From NCBI GenBank assembly GCA_031549495.1, contig JAVBPS010000007.1, positions 1 to 64,000 of the forward strand: DNA of 64,000 nucleotides, written 5' to 3'. Each line of letters opens with the position of its first letter. Position 1 is the stretch's first letter. Both the position numbers and the translations under genes were made by a program. Positions 16,575 to 24,853 of the stretch are shown piece by piece. The notes under the pieces were generated by a model. That model had not been told where the DNA came from. It saw only the letters and a list, made by a program, of their open reading frames with translations, and searched no databases. Source of the stretch: JAVBOW01 sp031549495. Its GTDB lineage: Bacteria; Bacteroidota; Bacteroidia; Bacteroidales; Rikenellaceae.

Positions 16575-18461
16575 TTATTTCCACGGGTCTTGCTGATCGC
16601 CGTTGCCCCACTGGGGACCCTGTCCGCCGTCGCCGTCGCCCGGATCGGGTTCGGGCTCCGGTTCGAGCGGCACGCGCAGCTCGACGGGTAGCCATTTGGC
16701 GTAGTTGGTCGCCGTCAGGCCGGTGAAGGTGTCCTCGCCGCCCGCGTCATAGAGCACCGCGTTGAACAGCACCCGTTCGCCGATCACCGAGATCAACGTG
16801 CGCGGGATGACCAGCAGAAAGATGTACCCCCGGTCGTCCTCCACGTCGTTGAAAGTACCCAGCACGGTGGGGAAACATTGCACCCCGGCGTTATCGCAGA
16901 CCAGTTTGCCGGTCGCCGCCTCGGGCATCACGGTCAGGGCCAGCGGATCGCCGCTGGCGTTGCCGCTCTGGATCATCAGTTTCACGCCGTCCGTGAACGC
17001 CAGGTTTTTGTCCAGCCGCTCGACCATGCAATAGAGGTTCGTCGCGTCGTAGGCGAAGCGGAAGACGGCCTGGGCCTGCGATTGGCTGCCGATGAACAGG
17101 GCGTCCTGGACGCTCGTCCAGCCTTTGCTGCTCCCCTCCAGGTCGGGGGTGAACTGTGCGGCGTTGATCCGGTGGTTGAGCACGAACTTAGCCATCTGGA
17201 TGTTGGCGCAATCGGTGGTCGACCCGCCGATCATCTGGGTGAAGACCGAAGGGAACACCCCCACGAAGGTGTGGTTGTCGATGATCTCGACCGAACCCAT
17301 GACCCCGCGGTCGGGGAAGAGTTGCACCGGGGCGCCGAATTCCCACGCCTTCGCATCGCCCAGGCGGACGTTGAACAGTTGGCTGATGTTGCACGAATGG
17401 AGCGTCTCGCCCGAACGGAACTGCCGCAGGTAGGGCGCGGCCTGGTTCAAAAAGAGGTTGTTCTGTCGCTCGGCGGGGCCCACCTGCGTGCCGGTCAGCC
17501 CGCCCGCAGCCCAGTTGTCGCCCGAATAGGCCATCCCGAGGTGGTACTGGTCGCCCGTGCCCGAGCGCCCGAAACGGGATTCGAACGCCACGGCGATCCG
17601 CTCCGAATTGTTGAGCTGGATGGCCACCGGCATCTGATCCGTGTAGATCGGATCGCCCGAGCCGTCCTCGGCCACGCCGGCCGCCTGGCGGATGACCTTG
17701 CCGACGTTCTCCCAGTTCTGTCCCCGGTCGGTGGAGCGCAGCAGGGCCGTGCCGGAATCCCCCTTGTTGGGATCCGAACCGGTGAAGTAGACGTGCACTT
17801 CGCCCGAGGCGAGCTGCAACGCCGACGGTTCCCAGGTGGTGCCGCGGTAGATCACCTGCGTGTCGCTCCACGTGTTGCCGTTGTCCGTTGAGCGGCGCAT
17901 CATGATCCCGTTGTTGAGGTTATTGAGGCGGTAGCCCTGGTTGAGGCGGAACGAAGCGAAGGCCAGCACGTCGCCGTTGTCGAGCACGATGGCGTCGGGC
18001 GAGGAGAAGAGCACCCGGTCGGATACGTTGCTCTCGTACTGGTTCATGTCCGTCTTGGCGAAGAGCTGCGTTTCGGAATTCTGCCATGTGACGAAGTTGT
18101 AGCTGCGCGCGTAATAGACGTCGTGGGCGGTGGGCCCCTGCTGGTAGATCAGCAGGAACGACCCGTCGGCGAGCTTCTTGAAGCGCGGGTAGCGGGCATT
18201 GACGGCCGTGAGCAGCGGATTGCCCACCGTTTGGAAGGAGCGAAAATCCATCTCCACGGAGCTGTTCTGCCACTCGGCCGAGTGCGAGTTGACGTACCCC
18301 TGCTCGGCGTTGAGCTGGTGGATCGAGGTGATGTCGGTGTCGACGGGGGTCTGATCGCCGGACCTCGGTTTAGGGTTGGGATGCTCGTCCGCCGAGGGCT
18401 TCGTGCACGCCGCCAGAGCGAGGACCAACAAAATGGCTGTGATTTTATGGATTGGTTTCAT
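16575..18461 (-). CDS. BNR/Asp-box beta-propeller lipoprotein with CBM9-like C-terminus
   Basis: The 628-residue protein has a lipobox (ALAAC, Cys19). Its propeller has YPRFKKLADG, Asp-boxes STDNGNTWSD and STDRGQNW, and WEPSALQLASGEVHVYF. The CBM9-like domain begins near WTSVQDALFIGSQSQAQAVF. Unlike its paralogues, it ends in a Pro/Glu/Gly-rich tail (EPEPEPDPGDGDGGQG) of about 30 residues. It follows the GH-A hydrolase by 9 bp in PUL-A. It is probably surface-anchored, acting on or binding the same glycan as the 9381 protein. A sialidase name would overstate the evidence. Confidence 0.8.
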   Translation of the reverse strand: MKPIHKITAILLVLALAACTKPSADEHPNPKPRSGDQTPVDTDITSIHQLNAEQGYVNSHSAEWQNSSVEMDFRSFQTVGNPLLTAVNARYPRFKKLADGSFLLIYQQGPTAHDVYYARSYNFVTWQNSETQLFAKTDMNQYESNVSDRVLFSSPDAIVLDNGDVLAFASFRLNQGYRLNNLNNGIMMRRSTDNGNTWSDTQVIYRGTTWEPSALQLASGEVHVYFTGSDPNKGDSGTALLRSTDRGQNWENVGKVIRQAAGVAEDGSGDPIYTDQMPVAIQLNNSERIAVAFESRFGRSGTGDQYHLGMAYSGDNWAAGGLTGTQVGPAERQNNLFLNQAAPYLRQFRSGETLHSCNISQLFNVRLGDAKAWEFGAPVQLFPDRGVMGSVEIIDNHTFVGVFPSVFTQMIGGSTTDCANIQMAKFVLNHRINAAQFTPDLEGSSKGWTSVQDALFIGSQSQAQAVFRFAYDATNLYCMVERLDKNLAFTDGVKLMIQSGNASGDPLALTVMPEAATGKLVCDNAGVQCFPTVLGTFNDVEDDRGYIFLLVIPRTLISVIGERVLFNAVLYDAGGEDTFTGLTATNYAKWLPVELRVPLEPEPEPDPGDGDGGQGPQWGNGDQQDPWK

Positions 18462-18470
18462 ATCGGCTGG

Positions 18471-19568
18471 TTAATTGGTGTTTGTCATGCGTTTATCGGC
18501 GGTCATGGAGCGGATGAAATCCACTTCCTGCTGGCTGTACGGCGTGCCGTCCATGCGGTAGATGTCGTGGAACCAGACCTCGGGCTCGGGATCGCCCGCC
18601 TTGCTGGACCATTGCAGGTGGAAGTTGCACTTGCCGGCGGTCAGGCCCCAGCTGATCGCCCCCGCGTTCTCGCGTTTGAGGATGGGCAGGATCTGCTCGA
18701 AGGTCGACCGCGGACGGCCCATGTATTCCTGGCAGACCATCGGCCGGCCGTACTGCTTCATAATAGAGATGAAGGTTTCCATCTCCTCGGGCTCGTAATA
18801 GCAGTGGAAGGTCATCACGTCGCAGTTCTCGCCCAGGAAACCGACGATGGGGAAGTTGTTGCGCGTGGCGTGCAGGCCGGGGCAGATCCAGATCGGCGAG
18901 GTGAGCGGCTGCGAAGGGTCGACCTCGCGGCCCCATTTGAACACCTCGCGCAGCAGGGGCAGGCTTTGCGCCCCCTGCTTCGAGCTCTCCGGCTCGTTGT
19001 ACAGGCACCACATGTAGACGCGCGGATCATCCTTGAACGTGGTCATGATGTCCTTTACGTAGCGTTCCAGGCGGGGCCACTGCGCGGGGTCGTTCACCGC
19101 CGGGGCGCCGGGGCTCTGGATCCACTGCGAATTGTGGACGCCCTGCACCGCATCGGGTTGCTTGCCCAACTGCGGATCCTCGAAGCGGCCCCCGTTGGTG
19201 AAGAAGGTCACGATGGCTTTCAGGCCGTGCCGCTCGCAGATCGACAGGAACTCGCCGACGCGTTGCTTGAACCCCTCGGGATCGGCTTCCCAGACCAGGT
19301 CGTGCAGGAAAATGCGCACCGTGTTGAAGCCCAGGCCTTCGGCCATCCCCATCTCCTGTTCGATCGTCGCGGGATCGAACGAATCCCCCTGCCACATTTC
19401 GAACTGGTTGATGGCCGTGCCCGCGACGTAGTTGAATCCGACGGGCCACTCCTGTGCGTAATACCACTCGTTGGCGCGTTGTTCGCTCCAGCGGGCCGCA
19501 GGAGTGTCGTTCGCGCCGCAGCAAGCGGCAAATAGTATTGCGGTAAAGCAAATAAACAGCTTTTTCAT
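18471..19568 (-). CDS. Clan GH-A (GH5-like) glycoside hydrolase, lipoprotein
   Basis: The 365-residue protein has a lipobox with Cys16/Cys17. Its TIM-barrel pattern includes GFNTVRIFLHDLVWE, the acid/base motif NEP with Glu192 (WCLYNEPESS) and the nucleophile candidate Glu281 in MVCQEYMGRP. These two glutamates on strands 4 and 7 are the hallmark of retaining clan GH-A enzymes. Close relatives are often annotated as cellulase-family or 1,4-beta-xylanase-like proteins of Bacteroides. The family number and substrate are not certain. It sits 6 bp after susD in PUL-A, the usual place for the PUL's surface endo-enzyme. Confidence 0.82.
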   Translation of the reverse strand: MKKLFICFTAILFAACCGANDTPAARWSEQRANEWYYAQEWPVGFNYVAGTAINQFEMWQGDSFDPATIEQEMGMAEGLGFNTVRIFLHDLVWEADPEGFKQRVGEFLSICERHGLKAIVTFFTNGGRFEDPQLGKQPDAVQGVHNSQWIQSPGAPAVNDPAQWPRLERYVKDIMTTFKDDPRVYMWCLYNEPESSKQGAQSLPLLREVFKWGREVDPSQPLTSPIWICPGLHATRNNFPIVGFLGENCDVMTFHCYYEPEEMETFISIMKQYGRPMVCQEYMGRPRSTFEQILPILKRENAGAISWGLTAGKCNFHLQWSSKAGDPEPEVWFHDIYRMDGTPYSQQEVDFIRSMTADKRMTNTN

Positions 19569-19574
19569 AGTCGA

Positions 19575-21050
19575 TTAATATCCGGGGTTTTGATCGGTTG
19601 CGGGGTTGAGGGCGGTGTTGTAGTTGAATTCGTCGGTCGGGATGGGCCACCAGTAGGCTGCCGGCCCCACCTCGGATTCGGCAGTGATGCGGCCCGCCTT
19701 GACGGCATATTCCGCCAGTTTGCCGCAACGTTTCAGGTCGCAGTAACGCTTGCCTTCGAAGACCGTTTCGTAACCGCGTTCCTTGAGCACCAGTTCCAGG
19801 AATTTATCCTGCGTGGAGTAGTTGGCCAGCGCGTAGTCCGAGGCGTAGGTGCGGGTCGGGCTCAGGCCGTAGGCGCGGCGGCGCACCTGGTTGACCATCT
19901 CCATGGCCGTCGCGTTGGGCTGCCCGGCGTTGCGGCAGATCGCTTCGGCGTAATAGAGCAGTGCATCTGCATAGCGGTAGACCGGGAAGTCGTTGGCCAT
20001 CACCGATCCGTTGGTCTCCGGGTCGCGGTATTTGAGGCAGATCATACCCGTGCGGGTCAGGCCGTTGAGCGTTCCGTTCTCGGTCTGCTTGTAGAGGCTG
20101 TATTGATAGCGCAGGTCGTTGGTGTCCCAGCCGGCGACGAATTTGTTGTTCACCCAGTCCGTGTAGACGCCCAGCGCGCCGGTGTCGAAGACCGGATTGG
20201 GCTTGCACAGGTACATCCAGGTGAACTCGTTGCCCTCGTCGCGGTTGTATTTGATGTAGAAGATCTCCTCTTTGGTCGCGTTGGCCTTGTAGCCGTACAG
20301 GTTATCGAAGTCGTCCGCCCGGGCCACCTCCACCAGCGAGAACTTACCCGAAGTGACGACCTGCTGCACAGCGCTCTCGGCGTCCGACCAACGCTCCAGG
20401 TAGAGGGCGGCTTCGGTCTTGAGCATCAGGGCTGCATAGCGGGTGGGGTGCCCGGCCATGGAGACCGCCTCGGGCAGCAGGTTGGCCGCCGCGTCCGCCT
20501 CCGTGTAGATGTATTCCCAGATGGTGCGTTCGGGCGTGCGCGGCTTGTTGAAGTCGGTCATGTTGTACTCGTCGAAAAACGGCACCGCCCCGAAGTAGCG
20601 GACCAGGTGCGCGTAGCTGAACGCGCGCAGGTAGCGGGTCTCGCCCGTCAGGTGGTCGTATTGCAACCGGGTGAGGTCGGCGTCGCCGATCTGGGTCATG
20701 ATCTCGTTCGAGAAGCGGATGGCGCGGTAGAGGACGGCCCAGGTGTCTTTGGTAAAGGTCACCCCGCCGGTGGAGAGGCCCGTGGAGAAGGAGGTGCCGT
20801 AGTTGCCGCGGCCGTAGCAGTAGTCCGCCAGCCCTTCGCTCAGCACGGAGAGGTAACGCCCGAAGGCGGGCTGCCGGCGCAGTTGGTAGTAGATCGAGTT
20901 GATGACGCTTTGCACCTCCTGCTCGTTGGACATGAACGTGGTCGCGTCCACCCGCTTGGGATGCTCTTCCAGAAGCGCCATGTTCTCGCACGCGCAGATG
21001 CCGAAGACCAAACCCGCTAAAACGGTGAGGTATATGATGAACCTTTTCAT
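19575..21050 (-). CDS. SusD-like outer-membrane glycan-binding lipoprotein (PUL-A)
   Basis: The 491-residue lipoprotein (GICAC, Cys21) has the SusD/RagB pattern. Its N-terminal region is LLEEHPKRVDATTFMSNEQE, helical TPR-like pairs follow (RYLRAFSYAHLVRYFGAVPF), and the C-terminal domain has a core of YRYADALLYYAEAICR, RRRAYGL and a terminal YWWPIPTDEFNYN. It would bind oligosaccharide as the lid on the partner SusC. It lies 19 bp after susC and is clearly co-transcribed. Confidence 0.95.
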   Translation of the reverse strand: MKRFIIYLTVLAGLVFGICACENMALLEEHPKRVDATTFMSNEQEVQSVINSIYYQLRRQPAFGRYLSVLSEGLADYCYGRGNYGTSFSTGLSTGGVTFTKDTWAVLYRAIRFSNEIMTQIGDADLTRLQYDHLTGETRYLRAFSYAHLVRYFGAVPFFDEYNMTDFNKPRTPERTIWEYIYTEADAAANLLPEAVSMAGHPTRYAALMLKTEAALYLERWSDAESAVQQVVTSGKFSLVEVARADDFDNLYGYKANATKEEIFYIKYNRDEGNEFTWMYLCKPNPVFDTGALGVYTDWVNNKFVAGWDTNDLRYQYSLYKQTENGTLNGLTRTGMICLKYRDPETNGSVMANDFPVYRYADALLYYAEAICRNAGQPNATAMEMVNQVRRRAYGLSPTRTYASDYALANYSTQDKFLELVLKERGYETVFEGKRYCDLKRCGKLAEYAVKAGRITAESEVGPAAYWWPIPTDEFNYNTALNPATDQNPGY

Positions 21051-21069
21051 AGTTGTCTGGATTTAACGG

Positions 21070-24033
21070 TTAAAAAACGATCTTGCATCCCACGGTGAAA
21101 GTTCGGGCGCTCGGGTAGTTGCTCGAGTCGACGCCCTGGATAAGCGAATTGCCGCCGCCCGAGGCGTTCACGTCCGGGTCCCAGAACGGGAACGAGGTGA
21201 AGGTGAGCAGGTTCTGTGCGCTGACGTAGACGCGGGCCTTGCTGATGAAGCGCCCGTTCTTGCAGGGAACGTCGTAGCTCAGTTCCAGGTTCTTCAGGCG
21301 CATGTAGGTGCCGTCGTAGACGAAACGGTCGGACATCTTCAGGGCGATGTTCTGCAACAGGTTGGGATACTTCGCGTTGGGGTTTTCCGGCGTCCAGTGG
21401 TTGTAGGTCACCTCGCGGAAGGCGTTGGCGTTGTAGCCGTAGTCGTAGGCCACGGAGACCATGCTGAGCGAATAGATGTCGTTGCCGAACGATCCCTGCA
21501 GGAATGCGCTCAGGGTGAACCTCTTGTAACTGACCGAAGTGTTGAAGTTGAGCAGGAAATCGGGGTTGGGGTTGCCGATGATCCGTTTGTCGGCCGTCGA
21601 GATGCCCGCCACGCCGTCCAGGTCTTTGTAGAGGATCTGGCCGTTGTCGTCATAGCCCTCTTCGACGTAGCCGTAGAACATGTACATCGGCTGGCCGACG
21701 CGCATCAGGTTGAGCTGGTCGCTGATCAGCGAGTTGGAGACCGTGCCGCCGAAGATATCCTTCCCTTCCGAGAGCGAGAGCACCTTGCTGCGGTTCAGGG
21801 AGAAGTTGGCGCCCAGGTCCCATTTCACGGCGCGGTCGATGATGCGGCTGTCGAACTGCAATTCGAAACCCGAGTTGCGGATCGAGCCGACGTTGCTCAG
21901 CGAGGTGGTATAACCGCTCGAACGGGGCATCTCCACGTCGTTCAGCAGGTCGTAGGTCTTCTTATAGTAGAAGTCCGCCGTCATGCGCAGGCGGTTTCGG
22001 AACAGGGCCACATCGATCCCCGTGTTCCACTGGGCAGTGGTTTCCCATTTCAGGTCACCCAGGTAGGTGTCCTTGGGGGCGTAGCCGACCACCGTGGTCT
22101 TGTCGAACACCACGTTCACCGAGCTCAGCGTGTTCTGGGTCGAGTAGGGCGAGATGGCCGTGCTGCCGGTCTTGCCGTATCCCACACGCAGTTTGAGGTC
22201 GGAGATCCACCGGACGTTCTTCATGAAATTCTCCTGCGAGGCGCGCCACGCGAAGGCCGCCGAGGGGAAGTAACCCCATTTGTTGCCCTGGCTATAACGC
22301 GACGAACCGTCCGCGCGGAAGTTCACGGTCAGCAGGTAACGGTCAGCATAGTTGTAGTTCACGCGTCCCAGGAACGAGAGGAGTTTCCAGTCCGAATAAC
22401 CCGAGGTGGGCAGGCCTTTCACGTCCGCCGCGTCCATGTCGTACGATTCGACCACGTCGCTCAGGAAGCCGGTACCGGTGCCGGTGCCGACCGATTTGGT
22501 GGTGCTCTCCTCGTACGTCATCCCGCCCATCACGTTGAAACTGTGCTTGCCGCAGCTGCGGGCGTAGGTGACGATGTTGTTGCTGGTGATGCCGACCGTC
22601 TCGCCCAGCGAGATCGAGGCTGCGCCGCTGGAGTTGGGGTATTTCAGCGATTTGGTGTAATCGCTGCGGCTCTGGCTGTTGAGCACGTTGCCCGTGAGCT
22701 GGATCGAAAGCCCTTCGACGGGTTTGATGGTCAGTCCGGCGGTGGCCGTCACCCGGTTGGCGTACCATTGGTTCTTGATCTCGTTCAGGTAGGCCAGCGG
22801 GTTGAGCCCTGCGGCGGGCTGGGTGATGAAGTCGTTCCATGAACCGTCGTCGTAGTGGGGCGTGGCCAGGGGCGAGGAGGTGAGTGTCGCGCCGATCACC
22901 GACGTGGCGCGTCCCCCGCCCTGGGAGTTCATCTGGTCGTGGTCGGAGCGGCTGAATATGACGCCGGCAGAGGCCGACACGATTTTCGAGATGTTGTAGT
23001 TCATGTTGGTGCGCAACGAAAGGCGGCTGTAACCGCTCTCCCGGACGATCCCCTGCTGGTCGAAGTAACTCAGGCCCATCGAGCCCTGGAGGGCTTTGCT
23101 GCCGCCGGTGACGTCCACGGCGTGGTTGGTGATTACGGCCGGATGGAAGACCTCGTCCTGCCAGTTGGTGTTCCAGATGTTGTCGGCGATCTGCTGGTCG
23201 GTGAAGACCGCGGGTTGGTTGTTGATCGCTGCCTTTTTGTTCAGGTAGGCCATGTATTCGTCGCCCGTGAGCATTTCGATCTGCTTGGCCAGGGCCTGCA
23301 CGCCGACGCTGCCGTCGTAGTGGACTTTCACCTGGCCGTCCTGCGGCCGTTTGGTGGTGACGATCACCACGCCGTTGGCGCCGCGCGAACCGTAGATCGC
23401 CGTGGCCGAGGCGTCCTTGAGCACTTCGACCGACTCGATGTCGGCGGTGTTGATCATGTTGATGTCGCCCGGGAAGCCGTCGATCACCCAAAGCGGGTCG
23501 TTGCTCCCCTTGATCGAGTTGGCCCCGCGTATGCGTACCTGGATCCCCGCCCCGGGCTGGCCGTTGAGCTGGTTGACCTGCACGCCCGATACGCGGCCCT
23601 GGAGGGCGGTCGCCACCGAGATGTTGGCGTATTCGTTCAGTACGTCCCCTTTGACCTGGGCCACGGCTCCGGAGAGGTCGCGTTTGCGTTGCACGCCGTA
23701 GCCGACCACGACCACTTCGTCGAGGTCGGTCGCGCCCTCTTCCATCCGCACTTCGATCACGCTGCGGCCGTTGACCGCCACCAGCCGGTCTTTCAGGCCC
23801 GCGAAGGTAATGACCAATACGTCTTTTGCGGGGTCGGGAACGTCCAGCGCGAAAGCGCCGTCCGCACCGGTGCTCGTGGCGGCAGTCTTACCGCGGACCA
23901 CCACGGCGGCCCCGGCGACGGGTTGCCCGTCAGGCCCCAGCACTTTGCCCTTCACGCCGCCGGCCTGGGCGGCGGACGCCAGCCCGAGGCCTAAAGCGAA
24001 AATGAGGACAAATCTGAGAGTGAAGTTTTTCAT
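21070..24033 (-). CDS. SusC-like TonB-dependent transporter (PUL-A)
   Basis: The 987-residue protein has a signal peptide, then a carboxypeptidase-regulatory-like beta domain (about 26-112, GVKGKVLGPDGQPVAGA). A plug domain follows (about 115-225) with EVVVVGYGVQ, VRIRGANSI and the SusC signature IYGSRGANGVVIVTTKR, and a 22-strand-type barrel runs to the C-terminal Phe. It would import glycan fragments using TonB/ExbBD energy. It is the first gene of PUL-A. A minus-strand TACTTTTG element lies about 70 bp upstream, and the regulator operon lies beyond a mobile-element-like repeat. Confidence 0.96.
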   Translation of the reverse strand: MKNFTLRFVLIFALGLGLASAAQAGGVKGKVLGPDGQPVAGAAVVVRGKTAATSTGADGAFALDVPDPAKDVLVITFAGLKDRLVAVNGRSVIEVRMEEGATDLDEVVVVGYGVQRKRDLSGAVAQVKGDVLNEYANISVATALQGRVSGVQVNQLNGQPGAGIQVRIRGANSIKGSNDPLWVIDGFPGDINMINTADIESVEVLKDASATAIYGSRGANGVVIVTTKRPQDGQVKVHYDGSVGVQALAKQIEMLTGDEYMAYLNKKAAINNQPAVFTDQQIADNIWNTNWQDEVFHPAVITNHAVDVTGGSKALQGSMGLSYFDQQGIVRESGYSRLSLRTNMNYNISKIVSASAGVIFSRSDHDQMNSQGGGRATSVIGATLTSSPLATPHYDDGSWNDFITQPAAGLNPLAYLNEIKNQWYANRVTATAGLTIKPVEGLSIQLTGNVLNSQSRSDYTKSLKYPNSSGAASISLGETVGITSNNIVTYARSCGKHSFNVMGGMTYEESTTKSVGTGTGTGFLSDVVESYDMDAADVKGLPTSGYSDWKLLSFLGRVNYNYADRYLLTVNFRADGSSRYSQGNKWGYFPSAAFAWRASQENFMKNVRWISDLKLRVGYGKTGSTAISPYSTQNTLSSVNVVFDKTTVVGYAPKDTYLGDLKWETTAQWNTGIDVALFRNRLRMTADFYYKKTYDLLNDVEMPRSSGYTTSLSNVGSIRNSGFELQFDSRIIDRAVKWDLGANFSLNRSKVLSLSEGKDIFGGTVSNSLISDQLNLMRVGQPMYMFYGYVEEGYDDNGQILYKDLDGVAGISTADKRIIGNPNPDFLLNFNTSVSYKRFTLSAFLQGSFGNDIYSLSMVSVAYDYGYNANAFREVTYNHWTPENPNAKYPNLLQNIALKMSDRFVYDGTYMRLKNLELSYDVPCKNGRFISKARVYVSAQNLLTFTSFPFWDPDVNASGGGNSLIQGVDSSNYPSARTFTVGCKIVF

Positions 24034-24103
24034 AAGCTTCGATTGTTAGATTAATAGTAGTTGGTTCGCCCCGGCAGGAGTGGCCGTTCGATCCGGGTCA
24101 CTA

Positions 24104-24111
24104 CAAAAGTA
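24104..24111 (-). promoter_or_regulatory. Putative -7 element for PUL-A susC
   Basis: The minus strand reads TACTTTTG, matching the Bacteroidetes -7 consensus TAnnTTTG. It is about 70 bp upstream of susC. No good TTTG-type -33 box is seen at the usual spacing, which is common for HTCS-activated promoters. A small hairpin (AGCGGCT/AGCCGCT, 24116-24140) lies just upstream. Confidence 0.45.
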
Positions 24112-24227
24112 GAAGAAGCGGCTTATGAAAAAACAGCCGCTCCTCAGAATGGGAAAATCGTTGTATCGGTTGAAGAAATCCTCGCAGAGCGAGCCATTAT
24201 TGTGCTACAATCAGAGGAACTAAAATA

Positions 24228-24793
24228 GCGAATGAAGCGTTGAAAATAAATGTTTATTTTCATAGGGCACCCATAAAGGGTGCCCCTACGGATTCGGACA
24301 GTCTGTTTGAGATGTCTCGACTTGCCGCTCGACATGACGGGAAGACCGAAGGTAGCCGTAGGCGGGGGCGCGTAGGCCTGAGCGGCAGCCAAAGTGCGTG
24401 GGCCCGGCGCCATTAAGCGGGAGGTTTTTCGTTGCCGAACAAAAAGATGTTCGGCTTCCTCCTCCTTGTTCGGCATAATCCAAGCAAAAAGACGCTTGGC
24501 TTCTGCTCTCACTGCGTTCGTCGGTTGGGACCCGCCAGGATTTTTTGGGGACCAAGGGCGGAAACTGTAGCGGGAGGCCGGAGCGCCAGCGGAGGCGTGC
24601 GATGTGGCCTGTGCGCAGCGGAATTTCCGGCCGACTCCCCAAAAAATCCGTAAGCGGGTAAGCCGGGAGCGCGGCGCCTTGACTTTTTTGCCTACTTTTT
24701 TGGTCAAGCAAAAAAGTACGGTCGCCCGTAGGCGAAAACGGCCCTGCGACCGTTGGCCAAAAATGAACGTTTGTTTTTCAACGCTTCATTCGC
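24228..24793. mobile_element. MITE-like element with 19-bp terminal inverted repeats
   Basis: GCGAATGAAGCGTTGAAAA at 24228-24246 is repeated exactly in inverted orientation at 24775-24793, bounding 566 bp. The interior has palindromes (24434-24455, 24480-24499) and a minus-strand frame of 187 codons (24144-24707) of low-complexity Lys/Arg/Ser/Pro composition beginning MTKKVGKKVKAP. No transposase is present, so the element would be non-autonomous. The flanks show no obvious target duplication. It accounts for most of the 820-bp gap between PUL-A and the HTCS. Similar KKVGKKVKAP frames recur as hypothetical proteins in Bacteroidales, which suggests a dispersed repeat. Confidence 0.6.
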
Positions 24794-24853
24794 ATTATTA
24801 GTAAAACCACCGTAAGAACTTTTGCTGTGCTATATGTGCAGCCACGAGAGCCG

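Noticed and set aside
24144..24707. A 187-codon minus-strand gene in the MITE-like element
   Set aside because: It is low complexity, crosses the terminal inverted repeat and lacks any domain; treated as part of the repeat.
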